DNA of 31,784 bases from RHKX01 sp035759925 (GTDB taxonomy: Bacteria > Actinomycetota > Thermoleophilia > Solirubrobacterales > 70-9). A model generated the notes under the pieces. The model did no database searches and had not been told where the DNA came from. It saw only the letters and a program-made list of their open reading frames with translations. The stretch covers positions 1 through 31,784 of the forward strand of contig DASTTY010000048.1 in NCBI GenBank assembly GCA_035759925.1. Direction: 5' to 3'. Positions 23,700 through 30,903 of the stretch are shown here, one piece after another. The translations under genes and the position numbers were made by a program. Numbering within the stretch: the stretch's first letter is position 1; every line of letters starts with the position of its first letter.

Positions 23700-24299
23700 C
23701 TAAGCGCGAGGGTGGGCATCGACCCGGCGCACCCACTCGTCCAGCAGCGGGTGATCATCGGCACGCAACAGCTCGGCGAGGATCGCGTGGAAGCGCTCGT
23801 CGTCGCCGTCGTCGGGATCGAGGACGGCGTACTTGAGGAACGGGAAGACGCAGACGTCGACGATGCCGAGCTCGCCGCCGCCGAAATAGGGACGGTCGGC
23901 GAGGAGGTCGACCAGCCACCGGGTCCAGAGCCGTGACCGGGAGCGCAGCGCGGCGGCGTCGGGCGGCTCGGGCCCGTCGAGGGCGTTCGGCGGTCCCTTC
24001 CAGACCCGGTCGAACCAGTCGACCGCGATCAGCGCCGCGGCGCGCTCGCTCTCGCCGGACGGGATCAGAGCAGGCTCAGGATGCTCGGCCTCGAGATGTT
24101 CGACGATTCGCATCGAGCCGCGGATGACCTCGGTGCCGAGCTCGGCGATCGGGACGAGGCGCTGGCCGCTGAGCTCGACCACGGCCGCTCGATCGTCGGG
24201 CCGGTGATCGATCCATTCGAGCTCGATCCCCTTGTGGCCGGCGGCGAGTGCGACGCGCTCGACGTTCGTCGAGAAGGGAATCCGGTGAACGCGGATCAT
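23700..24299 (-). CDS. Glutathione S-transferase-fold protein
   Basis: 199 residues. Thioredoxin-like N-terminal part: IRVHRIPFSTNVERVALAAG with a Ser in the usual catalytic position, VPIAELGTEVIRGSMRIVEHLE (the conserved Pro and the Ser after the turn). The helical C-terminal domain has GGGELGIVDVCVFPFLKYAV with the N-capping Asp. Actinobacteria generally lack glutathione, so the thiol or substrate is uncertain. ATG at 24299 gives the canonical fold; GTG at 24317, four bases from the upstream stop, is an alternative. Probably co-transcribed with the crotonase-family gene. Confidence 0.8.
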   Translation of the reverse strand: MIRVHRIPFSTNVERVALAAGHKGIELEWIDHRPDDRAAVVELSGQRLVPIAELGTEVIRGSMRIVEHLEAEHPEPALIPSGESERAAALIAVDWFDRVWKGPPNALDGPEPPDAAALRSRSRLWTRWLVDLLADRPYFGGGELGIVDVCVFPFLKYAVLDPDDGDDERFHAILAELLRADDHPLLDEWVRRVDAHPRA

Positions 24300-24320
24300 C
24301 GTCGGGGCATCATGCACAGT

Positions 24321-25214
24321 TCACGAGAGCCCGTGGTCGCCGAACGGCTCGTCGCGACGACGGACCGCCTCCCTGAACCCGTCCCGAGCTGCCTCGCGCG
24401 CGAACTCGTAGCCCTCCGGCGTGTGCCTGGCGATCCCGTCGAAGAAGACGCTCATCAGCTGGTTGCCGTGGAGCCCCTGGGCGAGCAGCGGCGCGTTGAT
24501 CGCGAGCTTGTGCATGACCAGCTGGTTGACGGGCAGCCGCGCGATCCGTTCGAGCAGCTCCTCGAACGCATCGTCGAGGTCGGCGAGCGGCGCCGCCTCG
24601 GTCGCCAGGCCCCATTCGACCGCGGTGAGCCCGTCGATCGAGTCGCCGGTGAAGAGCAGCCGCCGGGCGCGCTCGAGACCGATTCGCTGCGCCCAGAGCA
24701 TCGAAGTCGGCACGCCCCAGACCCGGGCCGGCGGGTAGCCGATCTTCGCTCGGTCCTCGACGACGATCAGATCCGAGCAGAGCGCCATGTCGGTGCCACC
24801 GGCGACGCAGAAGCCGTGGACCTTGCAGACGACCGGCTTGTCGGAGTGGAACAGCGACATGAAGCCGCGGAGGTTCCGCGACATCATCTGGTAGTCCAGC
24901 ACCGGGTCCCAGGTCCGCTCCGGGTCGTGGTTGGCCGCGACCGTCGCCGGGTCGCCGGGGCTGCCGCTCGGCTCGCCTCCCGGGCCGGCGCCGAAGGTCT
25001 CGGCGGCGCCGAGGTCGTAGCCGCCGCAGAAGCCGTTGCCGTTGCCGGCGAGGGCGATGGCGTGGACCGCGGGATCGAGGTTCGCCTCCTCGACCGCGAC
25101 GGCGAGCTCGGCCGGCATCTCGAGCGTGATCCCGTTGCCGCGCTCGGGCCGGTCGAGGGTGATCCGACCGATCCGGCCGTCCCGCTCGTAGGTCAGTGTC
25201 TCCGGCTTCCCCAT
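24321..25214 (-). CDS. Enoyl-CoA hydratase/isomerase family protein
   Basis: 297 residues, crotonase fold. GRIGRITLDRPERGNGI at the start, oxyanion-hole segments AIALAGNGNGFCGGYDL and KPVVCKVHGFCVAGGTDMAL, then VEWGLATEAAPL. An insertion of about 50 residues rich in Gly, Pro and Asp (after GGYDLGAAE) is larger than in standard enoyl-CoA hydratases. In place of the usual Glu pair in EAxxGVxPG there is ARVWGVPTSMLWA, so hydratase activity cannot be assumed. Catalysis is unproven. Confidence 0.87.
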   Translation of the reverse strand: MGKPETLTYERDGRIGRITLDRPERGNGITLEMPAELAVAVEEANLDPAVHAIALAGNGNGFCGGYDLGAAETFGAGPGGEPSGSPGDPATVAANHDPERTWDPVLDYQMMSRNLRGFMSLFHSDKPVVCKVHGFCVAGGTDMALCSDLIVVEDRAKIGYPPARVWGVPTSMLWAQRIGLERARRLLFTGDSIDGLTAVEWGLATEAAPLADLDDAFEELLERIARLPVNQLVMHKLAINAPLLAQGLHGNQLMSVFFDGIARHTPEGYEFAREAARDGFREAVRRRDEPFGDHGLS

Positions 25215-25223
25215 CCCGCGTGC

Positions 25224-25229
25224 AACCTA
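25224..25229 (-). promoter_or_regulatory. -10-like hexamer TAGGTT, leaderless start
   Basis: TAGGTT ends 9 nt before the ATG at 25214 of the crotonase-family gene. It lies 11 nt from the divergent hexamer at 25241, so the two promoters overlap. Confidence 0.42.
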
Positions 25230-25240
25230 CCCTCTCTGGA

Positions 25241-25246
25241 TACGCT
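25241..25246 (+). promoter_or_regulatory. -10-like hexamer TACGCT, leaderless start
   Basis: TACGCT ends 8 nt before the LigD-polymerase ATG at 25255, with no Shine-Dalgarno. Confidence 0.42.
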
Positions 25247-25254
25247 GACCGGCG

Positions 25255-26265
25255 ATGGCGAAGGAGGCGACGACGATCGAGGCGGCGGGCCGCGAGGTCC
25301 GGCTGTCGAGCCCGAGCAAGCCGTTCTTCGCCGAGGCCGATCCGCCGATCACCAAGCTCGAGCTGGCCGAGTACTACGTGGCGGTCGCCGATGCCGCGGT
25401 GATCCACCTGCGCGAGCGCCCGACCACTCTGAAGCGCTTCGTCGACGGGGCCGCCGGCGAGTTCTTCTTCCAGAAGCGGGTTCCGAAAGGAGCGCCGGAA
25501 TGGCTCGAGTCGGCGACGGTCCACTTCCCGAGCGGCCGCTCCGCCCGCGAGCTCTGCGCCAACGACGCCGCTCACCTCGTCTGGGCGGTCAACCTCGGCG
25601 TCATCGACTTCAACCCGTGGCCGTGCCGGCGCGCCGACCTCGACTGTCCGGACGAGCTACGCGTCGACCTCGACCCGACCCCGGAGGCGAGCTGGGACGA
25701 CGTCCGCAAGGTGGCGCTCTGCGCCCGCGACGTGCTCGTCGATCACGACCTGGTCGGCTTCCCGAAGACGAGCGGCAACCGCGGCATCCACGTCAACGTC
25801 CGGATCGAGCCCGAGTGGGGCTTCGACGATGTCCGCCGCTCCGCCCTCGCCCTCGCCCGCGAGGTCGAGCGCCGGGTCCCGAAGCTCGCGACCAGCAAGT
25901 GGTGGAAGGAGGAACGGCACGGCGTCTTCGTCGACTACAACCAGAACGCCCGCGATCGCACCGTCGCCTCCGCCTACTCGGTCCGCCCTGTCCCCGACGC
26001 CCGCGTCAGCACGCCGCTCGACTGGGACGAGGTCGCCGACGTCGATCCTGGCGCCTTCACCCTCCGCACGGTCCCGGACAGGATCCGCGACGGCGGCGAC
26101 CCGTCGGCGGACATCGACGAGCACGCCGGCCGACTCGACGCCCTCCTCGACCTCGCCGCCCGCGACGAGGCCGAAGGCCTCGGCGACGCCCCGTGGCCAC
26201 CCCACTTCCGTAAGCAGAAGGGCGAGCCGAAGCGGGTCCAGCCGAGCAAGGCCAAGAAGGAGTAG
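25255..26265 (+). CDS. LigD-type polymerase/primase (stand-alone PolDom, archaeo-eukaryotic primase fold)
   Basis: 336 residues. Adds nucleotides and fills gaps at broken ends in bacterial NHEJ or related repair. RPTTLKRFVDGAAGEFFFQKRVPKG is typical of LigD PolDom. Catalytic motif I is LRVDLDP with Asp138/Asp140, motif II is SGNRGIHVNV (173-182), and motif III is VFVDYNQNARDRTVASAYSVRP with Asp227. A Lys-rich C-terminal tail ends it. It stands alone, unfused to ligase or nuclease; a ligase gene lies convergent beyond a short gap, and no Ku is in the window. Confidence 0.92.
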   Translation: MAKEATTIEAAGREVRLSSPSKPFFAEADPPITKLELAEYYVAVADAAVIHLRERPTTLKRFVDGAAGEFFFQKRVPKGAPEWLESATVHFPSGRSARELCANDAAHLVWAVNLGVIDFNPWPCRRADLDCPDELRVDLDPTPEASWDDVRKVALCARDVLVDHDLVGFPKTSGNRGIHVNVRIEPEWGFDDVRRSALALAREVERRVPKLATSKWWKEERHGVFVDYNQNARDRTVASAYSVRPVPDARVSTPLDWDEVADVDPGAFTLRTVPDRIRDGGDPSADIDEHAGRLDALLDLAARDEAEGLGDAPWPPHFRKQKGEPKRVQPSKAKKE

Positions 26266-26351
26266 TCGGCTCAGGCTCACGCCGCCCGATCAGCGGGATT
26301 CGGCTGAAGAGGGAGGGCCCGCAGCCGATCGAGCGCCAGAACTGCCTCGAG

Positions 26352-26388
26352 CTGCAGATTGGTGACCACTGTGGTCACTGACTTGCAG
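26352..26388. other. 37-bp dyad between convergent polymerase and ligase genes
   Basis: GTGACCAC (26362-26369) and GTGGTCAC (26371-26378) flank one central T. CTGCA (26352-26356) and TGCAG (26384-26388) flank these symmetrically at 5 nt. It may be a bidirectional terminator or a protein site. The rest of the 179-nt gap (26266-26444) shows no gene I can support. Confidence 0.55.
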
Positions 26389-26444
26389 TACAGAATGACA
26401 GCGAGCCGAACTACCCCCTCCCCAGCCCGAACCCGCTCACCCAC

Positions 26445-27431
26445 CTACTGGTCGAGCTGGTCGATCGTGCAGGCGGACGGGTCCTTGTCCTCGCGCCAGC
26501 GGAGGATCCGTGCGCCGTGGCGGATCCGGCCGGCGCTGACGTGATCGAAGCTGACCTCGATGACGAGTTCAGGCCGGAGCGAGACCCACTCGAGGTCGCG
26601 GTCGCCGGCCCAGCGGCTCGGGTCGGCGGAGCCGCGGTCGCCGGTCTCGTAGGGAGCGAGCGTCTTGACCAGCTCGCGCTTCTCGGCGGCCTTGAGGCCG
26701 GAGGTGTGGCCGACGACGCGGAGATCGTCGCCGTCGTAGAGGCCGAGCATCAGCGAGCCGACGGTGTCGGGCTCCTTACCGGGGCGCCAGCCGGCGACGA
26801 CCGCGTCGATCGTCCGCAGCCGCTTGATCTTGACCATCGCCGTCCGCTTGCCGGGTTCGTACGGCGCGTCGAGCTGCTTGGCGATCACGCCCTCCCCGCC
26901 CTCCAGCCACGGCGCCGCCGCGTCGGGGTCGAGGGTCAGCGGCGTCAGCTCGATCGAGCCGGCGGTCCAGCCGCCCGGGCCCTCCTCCACGGCCCCCGTG
27001 AAGCCCGAGACCAGCTCGACGAGCGCCGAGCGGCGCTCCGCGAACGGCCGCTCCATCAGGCTCTCGCCGTCCTGCGCAAGGAGGTCGAAGGTGCGGAAGT
27101 GGGCAGGGGTCTCGCCGGCGAGGCGATTGATCCGCGATTCGGCCGGATGGATCCGGTTCTGAAGGGCGTCGAAGACCTCGGCGCCGTCGTCGTCGAGGAT
27201 GACGAGCTCGCCGTCGAGCACATAATCGCCGGACGGGAAGTCGAGCTCCGGGAAGTAGCGGCCGAGCGGCTTGCCGCCGCGCGACTGGACGAAGACATCC
27301 TCGGGGCCGCGAAAGACGAGCGCCCGGAAGCCGTCGTACTTCGGCTCGTACGCCCAGCCGTCCCCGGTCGGCAGCTTCTTCGCCGAGCGGGCGAGCTGCG
27401 GCTGAAGCGGCGGGGACGGAACCGCGCTCAC
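26445..27431 (-). CDS. ATP-dependent DNA ligase (LigC / LigD-ligase type)
   Basis: Seals nicks using ATP. 328 residues. Motif I EPKYDGFRA with the adenylated Lys31; YVLDGELVILDDDG is motif III; TFDLLAQDG follows; EGGEGVIAKQLDAPY is motif IV; MVKIKRLRT is motif V. The OB-fold domain ends with GARILRWREDKDPSACTIDQL, typical of LigC/LigD ligases. GTG at 27431 overlaps the upstream stop as GTGA, so it is coupled to the phosphodiesterase gene. It could act with the stand-alone PolDom opposite. Confidence 0.93.
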   Translation of the reverse strand: MSAVPSPPLQPQLARSAKKLPTGDGWAYEPKYDGFRALVFRGPEDVFVQSRGGKPLGRYFPELDFPSGDYVLDGELVILDDDGAEVFDALQNRIHPAESRINRLAGETPAHFRTFDLLAQDGESLMERPFAERRSALVELVSGFTGAVEEGPGGWTAGSIELTPLTLDPDAAAPWLEGGEGVIAKQLDAPYEPGKRTAMVKIKRLRTIDAVVAGWRPGKEPDTVGSLMLGLYDGDDLRVVGHTSGLKAAEKRELVKTLAPYETGDRGSADPSRWAGDRDLEWVSLRPELVIEVSFDHVSAGRIRHGARILRWREDKDPSACTIDQLDQ

Positions 27432-29608
27432 CGCGTCGTCCGGACGGTCGGCGTCGCGTCGGCGGCGACGCCGTTGAGGGTGTTGGCGACGCCGAGCAGA
27501 TCGCCCTCGTTGTAGTAGTCGACGGCGATGATGTTCGGCTTCATTCCACGCCGCCTCGTGCACTCGTGGGCGCGGTCGAGCAGCGTCCGGTAGGAGTTGA
27601 TCCGGCCCTGCAGCTTCGGATCGCGGGGGATCTTCTCGATCCAGTTGTTGATCAGGAACAGCGGGTTGCTCGGATCCCCCCGGTTCGGCCGGCAGCTCGA
27701 CCAGCCGCTGATCTGCTTGGCGCTGTCGAACGTGTACGGGGTCTCCTGCACGAGGTCTCTGAAGCCTTCCTGATACCAGGGAAATCGGCCGTTCCCGGCG
27801 TCGTTCTCGGCCATCACGAGCAGCCGCTTGTCCTGCTCGATCAGGCTGCCCAGGGTCGGCCAGACCGTATCCGGCTCCGGCGTCCACGCGTAGCGAACCA
27901 GCCCCGAGCGCTCGAAGGCGCGGGCCGTCTCCTCGGGACTGACGACGTCCTCGATGAAGATGATCAGGAACTCGTCCGGGTGGGCGTCCATCCACGACTT
28001 GATCCGGGCGAGAGCGTCGTCGAAGGGCGTGGCCCCGAGCTCGCAGAGGACGTGGCAGAGGTAGGGCTTCGCCTTGCCCTGCGGGGCGCCGCTGAACGCG
28101 AGCTGGCCGACCAGGTCCTCGGCGCGCTCGACCGTCTCCTCGCCGAGCTCTGCGACGACCTCCTTGCGGGTCTTGTTCTCCTTGTCGAGGTCGGTGATGA
28201 CCTCCCCGAATCCGCGGCCGGTGCCGCGGGGAACGCCGTAATGGGTGTCGATCAGGAGCCCCCGGATCCCGTCGTCGAGCTGGCGGGTGATCCCGTAGCG
28301 CTGGTTCGGCAGGAACCACCCCGCCTCGGCGGCCGCCGACATCGAGTTGTGGGTCGCCGGGAAGGTGACCTGGTCGATCCGCTTGCCGCAGAGCTCGCGG
28401 TAGCCGTTGCACGCCTCCGGTGGGCCGGGCGGGCGCGCCTCGGTCCGGTTCTCGCCGCCGACGACGAGGACGACCACGAGGACGCCGACGAGCAGCGCAC
28501 CGGCGATCGCGAGCCTGGTCGGTTGGAACCGGCGGCGTGGCGCCGCGCCCCGCCTGGCCTCGACCGGAGCGAGGATCGCGAGGGTCTCGATGATCGCCAC
28601 GTAGACGAGCCAGGCGCCGGCGAGCACCGCGAAAGCGGTCAGCGCCGAGATCGGGGCAAGGATCATCCAGACGCCGACGGCGCCGATCGCAAGGGCCCGG
28701 AGGACGCCGAGGATCGGTCGCGACGGCTGCGAGCGTGCCAGCGCGGCGGCGCGGGTGATCGGCGCGAGCGGGTCGATCTCCCCCGCGCCGAAGCGTGCGG
28801 CGGCGGCGAGCAGCAGCGCGAGCAGTCCGATTCCGAGCGTCCAGGTGACGAGGTCGCCGAGGATCGCGTCCCAGACGGCACCGGCGGCGTCGCGGAACAG
28901 CGGGTCGTCGATCTGCCCGAGGGCGAGCGAGCGTCCGACGAGGATCACGATCAGCCCGAGGACGGCGGCAGCGGCAATCGCGATCGCGGCCCGCTGCACC
29001 CCGGTCCGGCGCACCGGCGCGACCGCGACGGAGGCGGCCAGCAGCAGGGCGGCGAGGATCGGCAGAACGATCCCGAACACGTCCACCGCTCGGACCCAGC
29101 GCAGCGGTGTGATCGTGATCTCGCTGTCGAGGATCGCGGCCTTGACGTCGGTTATCTCCTTCGGGACGACCCCCTTGGCGAGTTGCGGGGCGAGCGCGTC
29201 GAGCGCCTTCGCCGCGAGCACGGTCGCGTCGGTGAGGTTGAGCAGCAGCGTGTTCGGAGTCCGGTCGGCGAGCTTCGTGTCGACCGCCTTGACGGCCTCG
29301 GTGAAGGCGGCCTTCACCGGGGGTGTGCCGAGCGCGGAGACGACGATCGACTCGATGAACGGACGGGCGTTGACGAGCTCGCCGGAGCCGGAGTCGACGA
29401 TCCCGTCGACGATCGGCTGGGCGATCGCGAGGCGGGTGCGCTCGTCGTCGAGAGCGGCGCGAGCGCGCTCGGCGAGGCTGTCGGGATGGAACAGCTCCTG
29501 GCGCGCGTAGAGGAGGAAGCCGCCGATCAGCGCCAGGATCGCCCCGACGACCGCGAGTACGTACGAAGCGCCGCGGCTGCGGAGCGACCTGCGGCTCTGC
29601 TCTCCCAC
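27428..29608 (-). CDS. Polytopic membrane protein with extracellular PI-PLC-like phosphodiesterase domain
   Basis: About 726 residues. Hydrophobic segments occur at about 14-35 and at six or so sites between about 180 and 385. Between the first and second lies a soluble loop of about 130 residues (PDSLAERARAALDDERTRL). The last helix is LAIAGALLVGVLVVVLVV. The C-terminal 328 residues form a PLC-X-like TIM barrel. TFPATHNSMSAA puts the first His near 420 and GLLIDTHYGVPR the second near 456, followed by DEFLIIFIEDVV. Phosphodiesterase activity on a phospholipid is a family inference. I took GTG at 29608 as the start since the frame further up overlaps the divergent lhgO promoter; it is uncertain. 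Confidence 0.82.
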   Translation of the reverse strand: MGEQSRRSLRSRGASYVLAVVGAILALIGGFLLYARQELFHPDSLAERARAALDDERTRLAIAQPIVDGIVDSGSGELVNARPFIESIVVSALGTPPVKAAFTEAVKAVDTKLADRTPNTLLLNLTDATVLAAKALDALAPQLAKGVVPKEITDVKAAILDSEITITPLRWVRAVDVFGIVLPILAALLLAASVAVAPVRRTGVQRAAIAIAAAAVLGLIVILVGRSLALGQIDDPLFRDAAGAVWDAILGDLVTWTLGIGLLALLLAAAARFGAGEIDPLAPITRAAALARSQPSRPILGVLRALAIGAVGVWMILAPISALTAFAVLAGAWLVYVAIIETLAILAPVEARRGAAPRRRFQPTRLAIAGALLVGVLVVVLVVGGENRTEARPPGPPEACNGYRELCGKRIDQVTFPATHNSMSAAAEAGWFLPNQRYGITRQLDDGIRGLLIDTHYGVPRGTGRGFGEVITDLDKENKTRKEVVAELGEETVERAEDLVGQLAFSGAPQGKAKPYLCHVLCELGATPFDDALARIKSWMDAHPDEFLIIFIEDVVSPEETARAFERSGLVRYAWTPEPDTVWPTLGSLIEQDKRLLVMAENDAGNGRFPWYQEGFRDLVQETPYTFDSAKQISGWSSCRPNRGDPSNPLFLINNWIEKIPRDPKLQGRINSYRTLLDRAHECTRRRGMKPNIIAVDYYNEGDLLGVANTLNGVAADATPTVRTTR

Positions 29609-29645
29609 GCCACGATTGAACCAGCGCGGGCGGCCGAAGGCTGCA

Positions 29646-29651
29646 TACCTT
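29646..29651 (+). promoter_or_regulatory. -10-like hexamer TACCTT, leaderless start
   Basis: TACCTT ends 7 nt before the lhgO ATG at 29659, with spacer TGACGGG. The spacer is too short to be a leader with a normal ribosome site. Confidence 0.42.
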
Positions 29652-29658
29652 TGACGGG

Positions 29659-30876
29659 ATGACGGGCTCCCCACCACGGACTTGCGACGTCTGCGTGGTC
29701 GGCGGCGGGATCGTCGGGATCGCGGCCGCTCGCGAGCTGAGGCGGCGTCATCCCGACTCCGACGTCGTCGTCCTCGAGCGTGAGGACGGGCTCGCCGCCC
29801 ACCAGAGCGGCCACTCGAGCGGCGTCATCCATGCCGGCATCTACTACGCGCCGGGGTCGCTGAAGGCGCGCCTCTGCGTCACCGGCGCCGACCTTCTCTA
29901 CGCCTACTGCTCAGAGCGCGGCATCGACGCTCGCCGTACCGGCAAGGTGATCGTCGCGACCCGCGAGGCGGAGCTGCCACGGCTAGCCGAGCTCGAGCGG
30001 CGGGGGCTCGCCAACGGGGTACCCGGGCTGCGCCGGATCGATCCGGACGAGCTCCGCGAGATCGAGCCGCACGCCCGCGGGATCGCCGCTCTCCACTCCC
30101 CGGCGACGGGAGTGGTCGACTTCCGAGCGGTCACCGGCGCCCTCGCCGCCGACTTCGAGTCCGCCGGCGGGCGGGTCGTGACCGGCTGCGCCGTCGACGA
30201 GCTGGCGCCGGGAGCCGGGTCGGTTGCGATCTCCCACTCCTTCGGCCGTACCGAGGCCGGAGCCGTCGTCGTCTGCGCGGGCCCGTGGGCCGACCGTCTC
30301 GCGGTCGCCGCCGGCGCCGACCCGGATCCGCGGATCGTCCCCTTCCGCGGCTCGTACCTGCGGCTCCGGCCCGCGCGGGCGGGGCTCGTGCGCGCCAGCA
30401 TCTACCCGGTCCCCGACCCCGACCTGCCGTTCCTCGGGATGCACCTGACGCGCGATCCGCACGGCGACGTCCTGCTCGGGCCGACGGCGCTGCTCGCCGG
30501 CGCCCGCGACGCCTACCGGTTGCGCCGGGTCGTGCCGCGCGATCTCGCCGAGAGCCTCCTCTGGCCCGGCACCCGGCGGATGATGCGGCGCTTCTGGCGG
30601 ACCGGCGCCGCCGAGCTCCGCCACGCCGCAAGCATCGGCTCGTTCGTCGCCGAATGCCGCCGCTACGTCCCGGAGTTGCGGCGCGAGGACGTCGAGCGCT
30701 CGCCGCACGCCGGCGTCCGCGCTCAGGCCGTCGCCCGCGACGGCTCCCTGGTCGACGACTTCGCCATCTCGGTGACCGGTCGCGCCGTTCACGTCCGCAA
30801 CGCCCCCTCCCCGGCCGCGACCTCGGCGCTGGCGCTGGCCGCCGTGATCGCCGACCGCGTCAAAGCGGTTTCGTGA
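29659..30876 (+). CDS. lhgO: L-2-hydroxyglutarate oxidase/dehydrogenase (FAD, LhgO/L2HGDH)
   Basis: Oxidises L-2-hydroxyglutarate to 2-oxoglutarate. 405 residues. The FAD motif is CVVGGGIVGIAAARELRRRHP with G-x-G-x-x-G at 15-20. SGHSSGVIHAGIYYAPGSLKA is the family hallmark with the His next to FAD. PFRGSYLRLRP, LPFLGMHLTRDPHGDVLLGPTA and FVRN-like HVRNAPSPAATSALA follow. Other DAO-family oxidases share the fold, but the GVIHAGIYY segment is specific. The next gene, an acyl-CoA dehydrogenase, follows after 27 nt and may be co-transcribed. Confidence 0.93.
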   Translation: MTGSPPRTCDVCVVGGGIVGIAAARELRRRHPDSDVVVLEREDGLAAHQSGHSSGVIHAGIYYAPGSLKARLCVTGADLLYAYCSERGIDARRTGKVIVATREAELPRLAELERRGLANGVPGLRRIDPDELREIEPHARGIAALHSPATGVVDFRAVTGALAADFESAGGRVVTGCAVDELAPGAGSVAISHSFGRTEAGAVVVCAGPWADRLAVAAGADPDPRIVPFRGSYLRLRPARAGLVRASIYPVPDPDLPFLGMHLTRDPHGDVLLGPTALLAGARDAYRLRRVVPRDLAESLLWPGTRRMMRRFWRTGAAELRHAASIGSFVAECRRYVPELRREDVERSPHAGVRAQAVARDGSLVDDFAISVTGRAVHVRNAPSPAATSALALAAVIADRVKAVS

Positions 30877-30903
30877 GAAGCTCCGAAGGGGACTAGGAGC
30901 GCA

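Noticed and set aside
26277..26378. Possible 33-codon minus-strand gene in the polymerase/ligase gap
   Set aside because: GTG start lies inside the dyad, there is no ribosome site, and the product has no recognisable motif.
29609..29677. Longer N-terminus of the PLC-like protein from GTG 29677
   Set aside because: It would overlap the lhgO start and its hexamer and adds a basic, non-hydrophobic peptide with no support.
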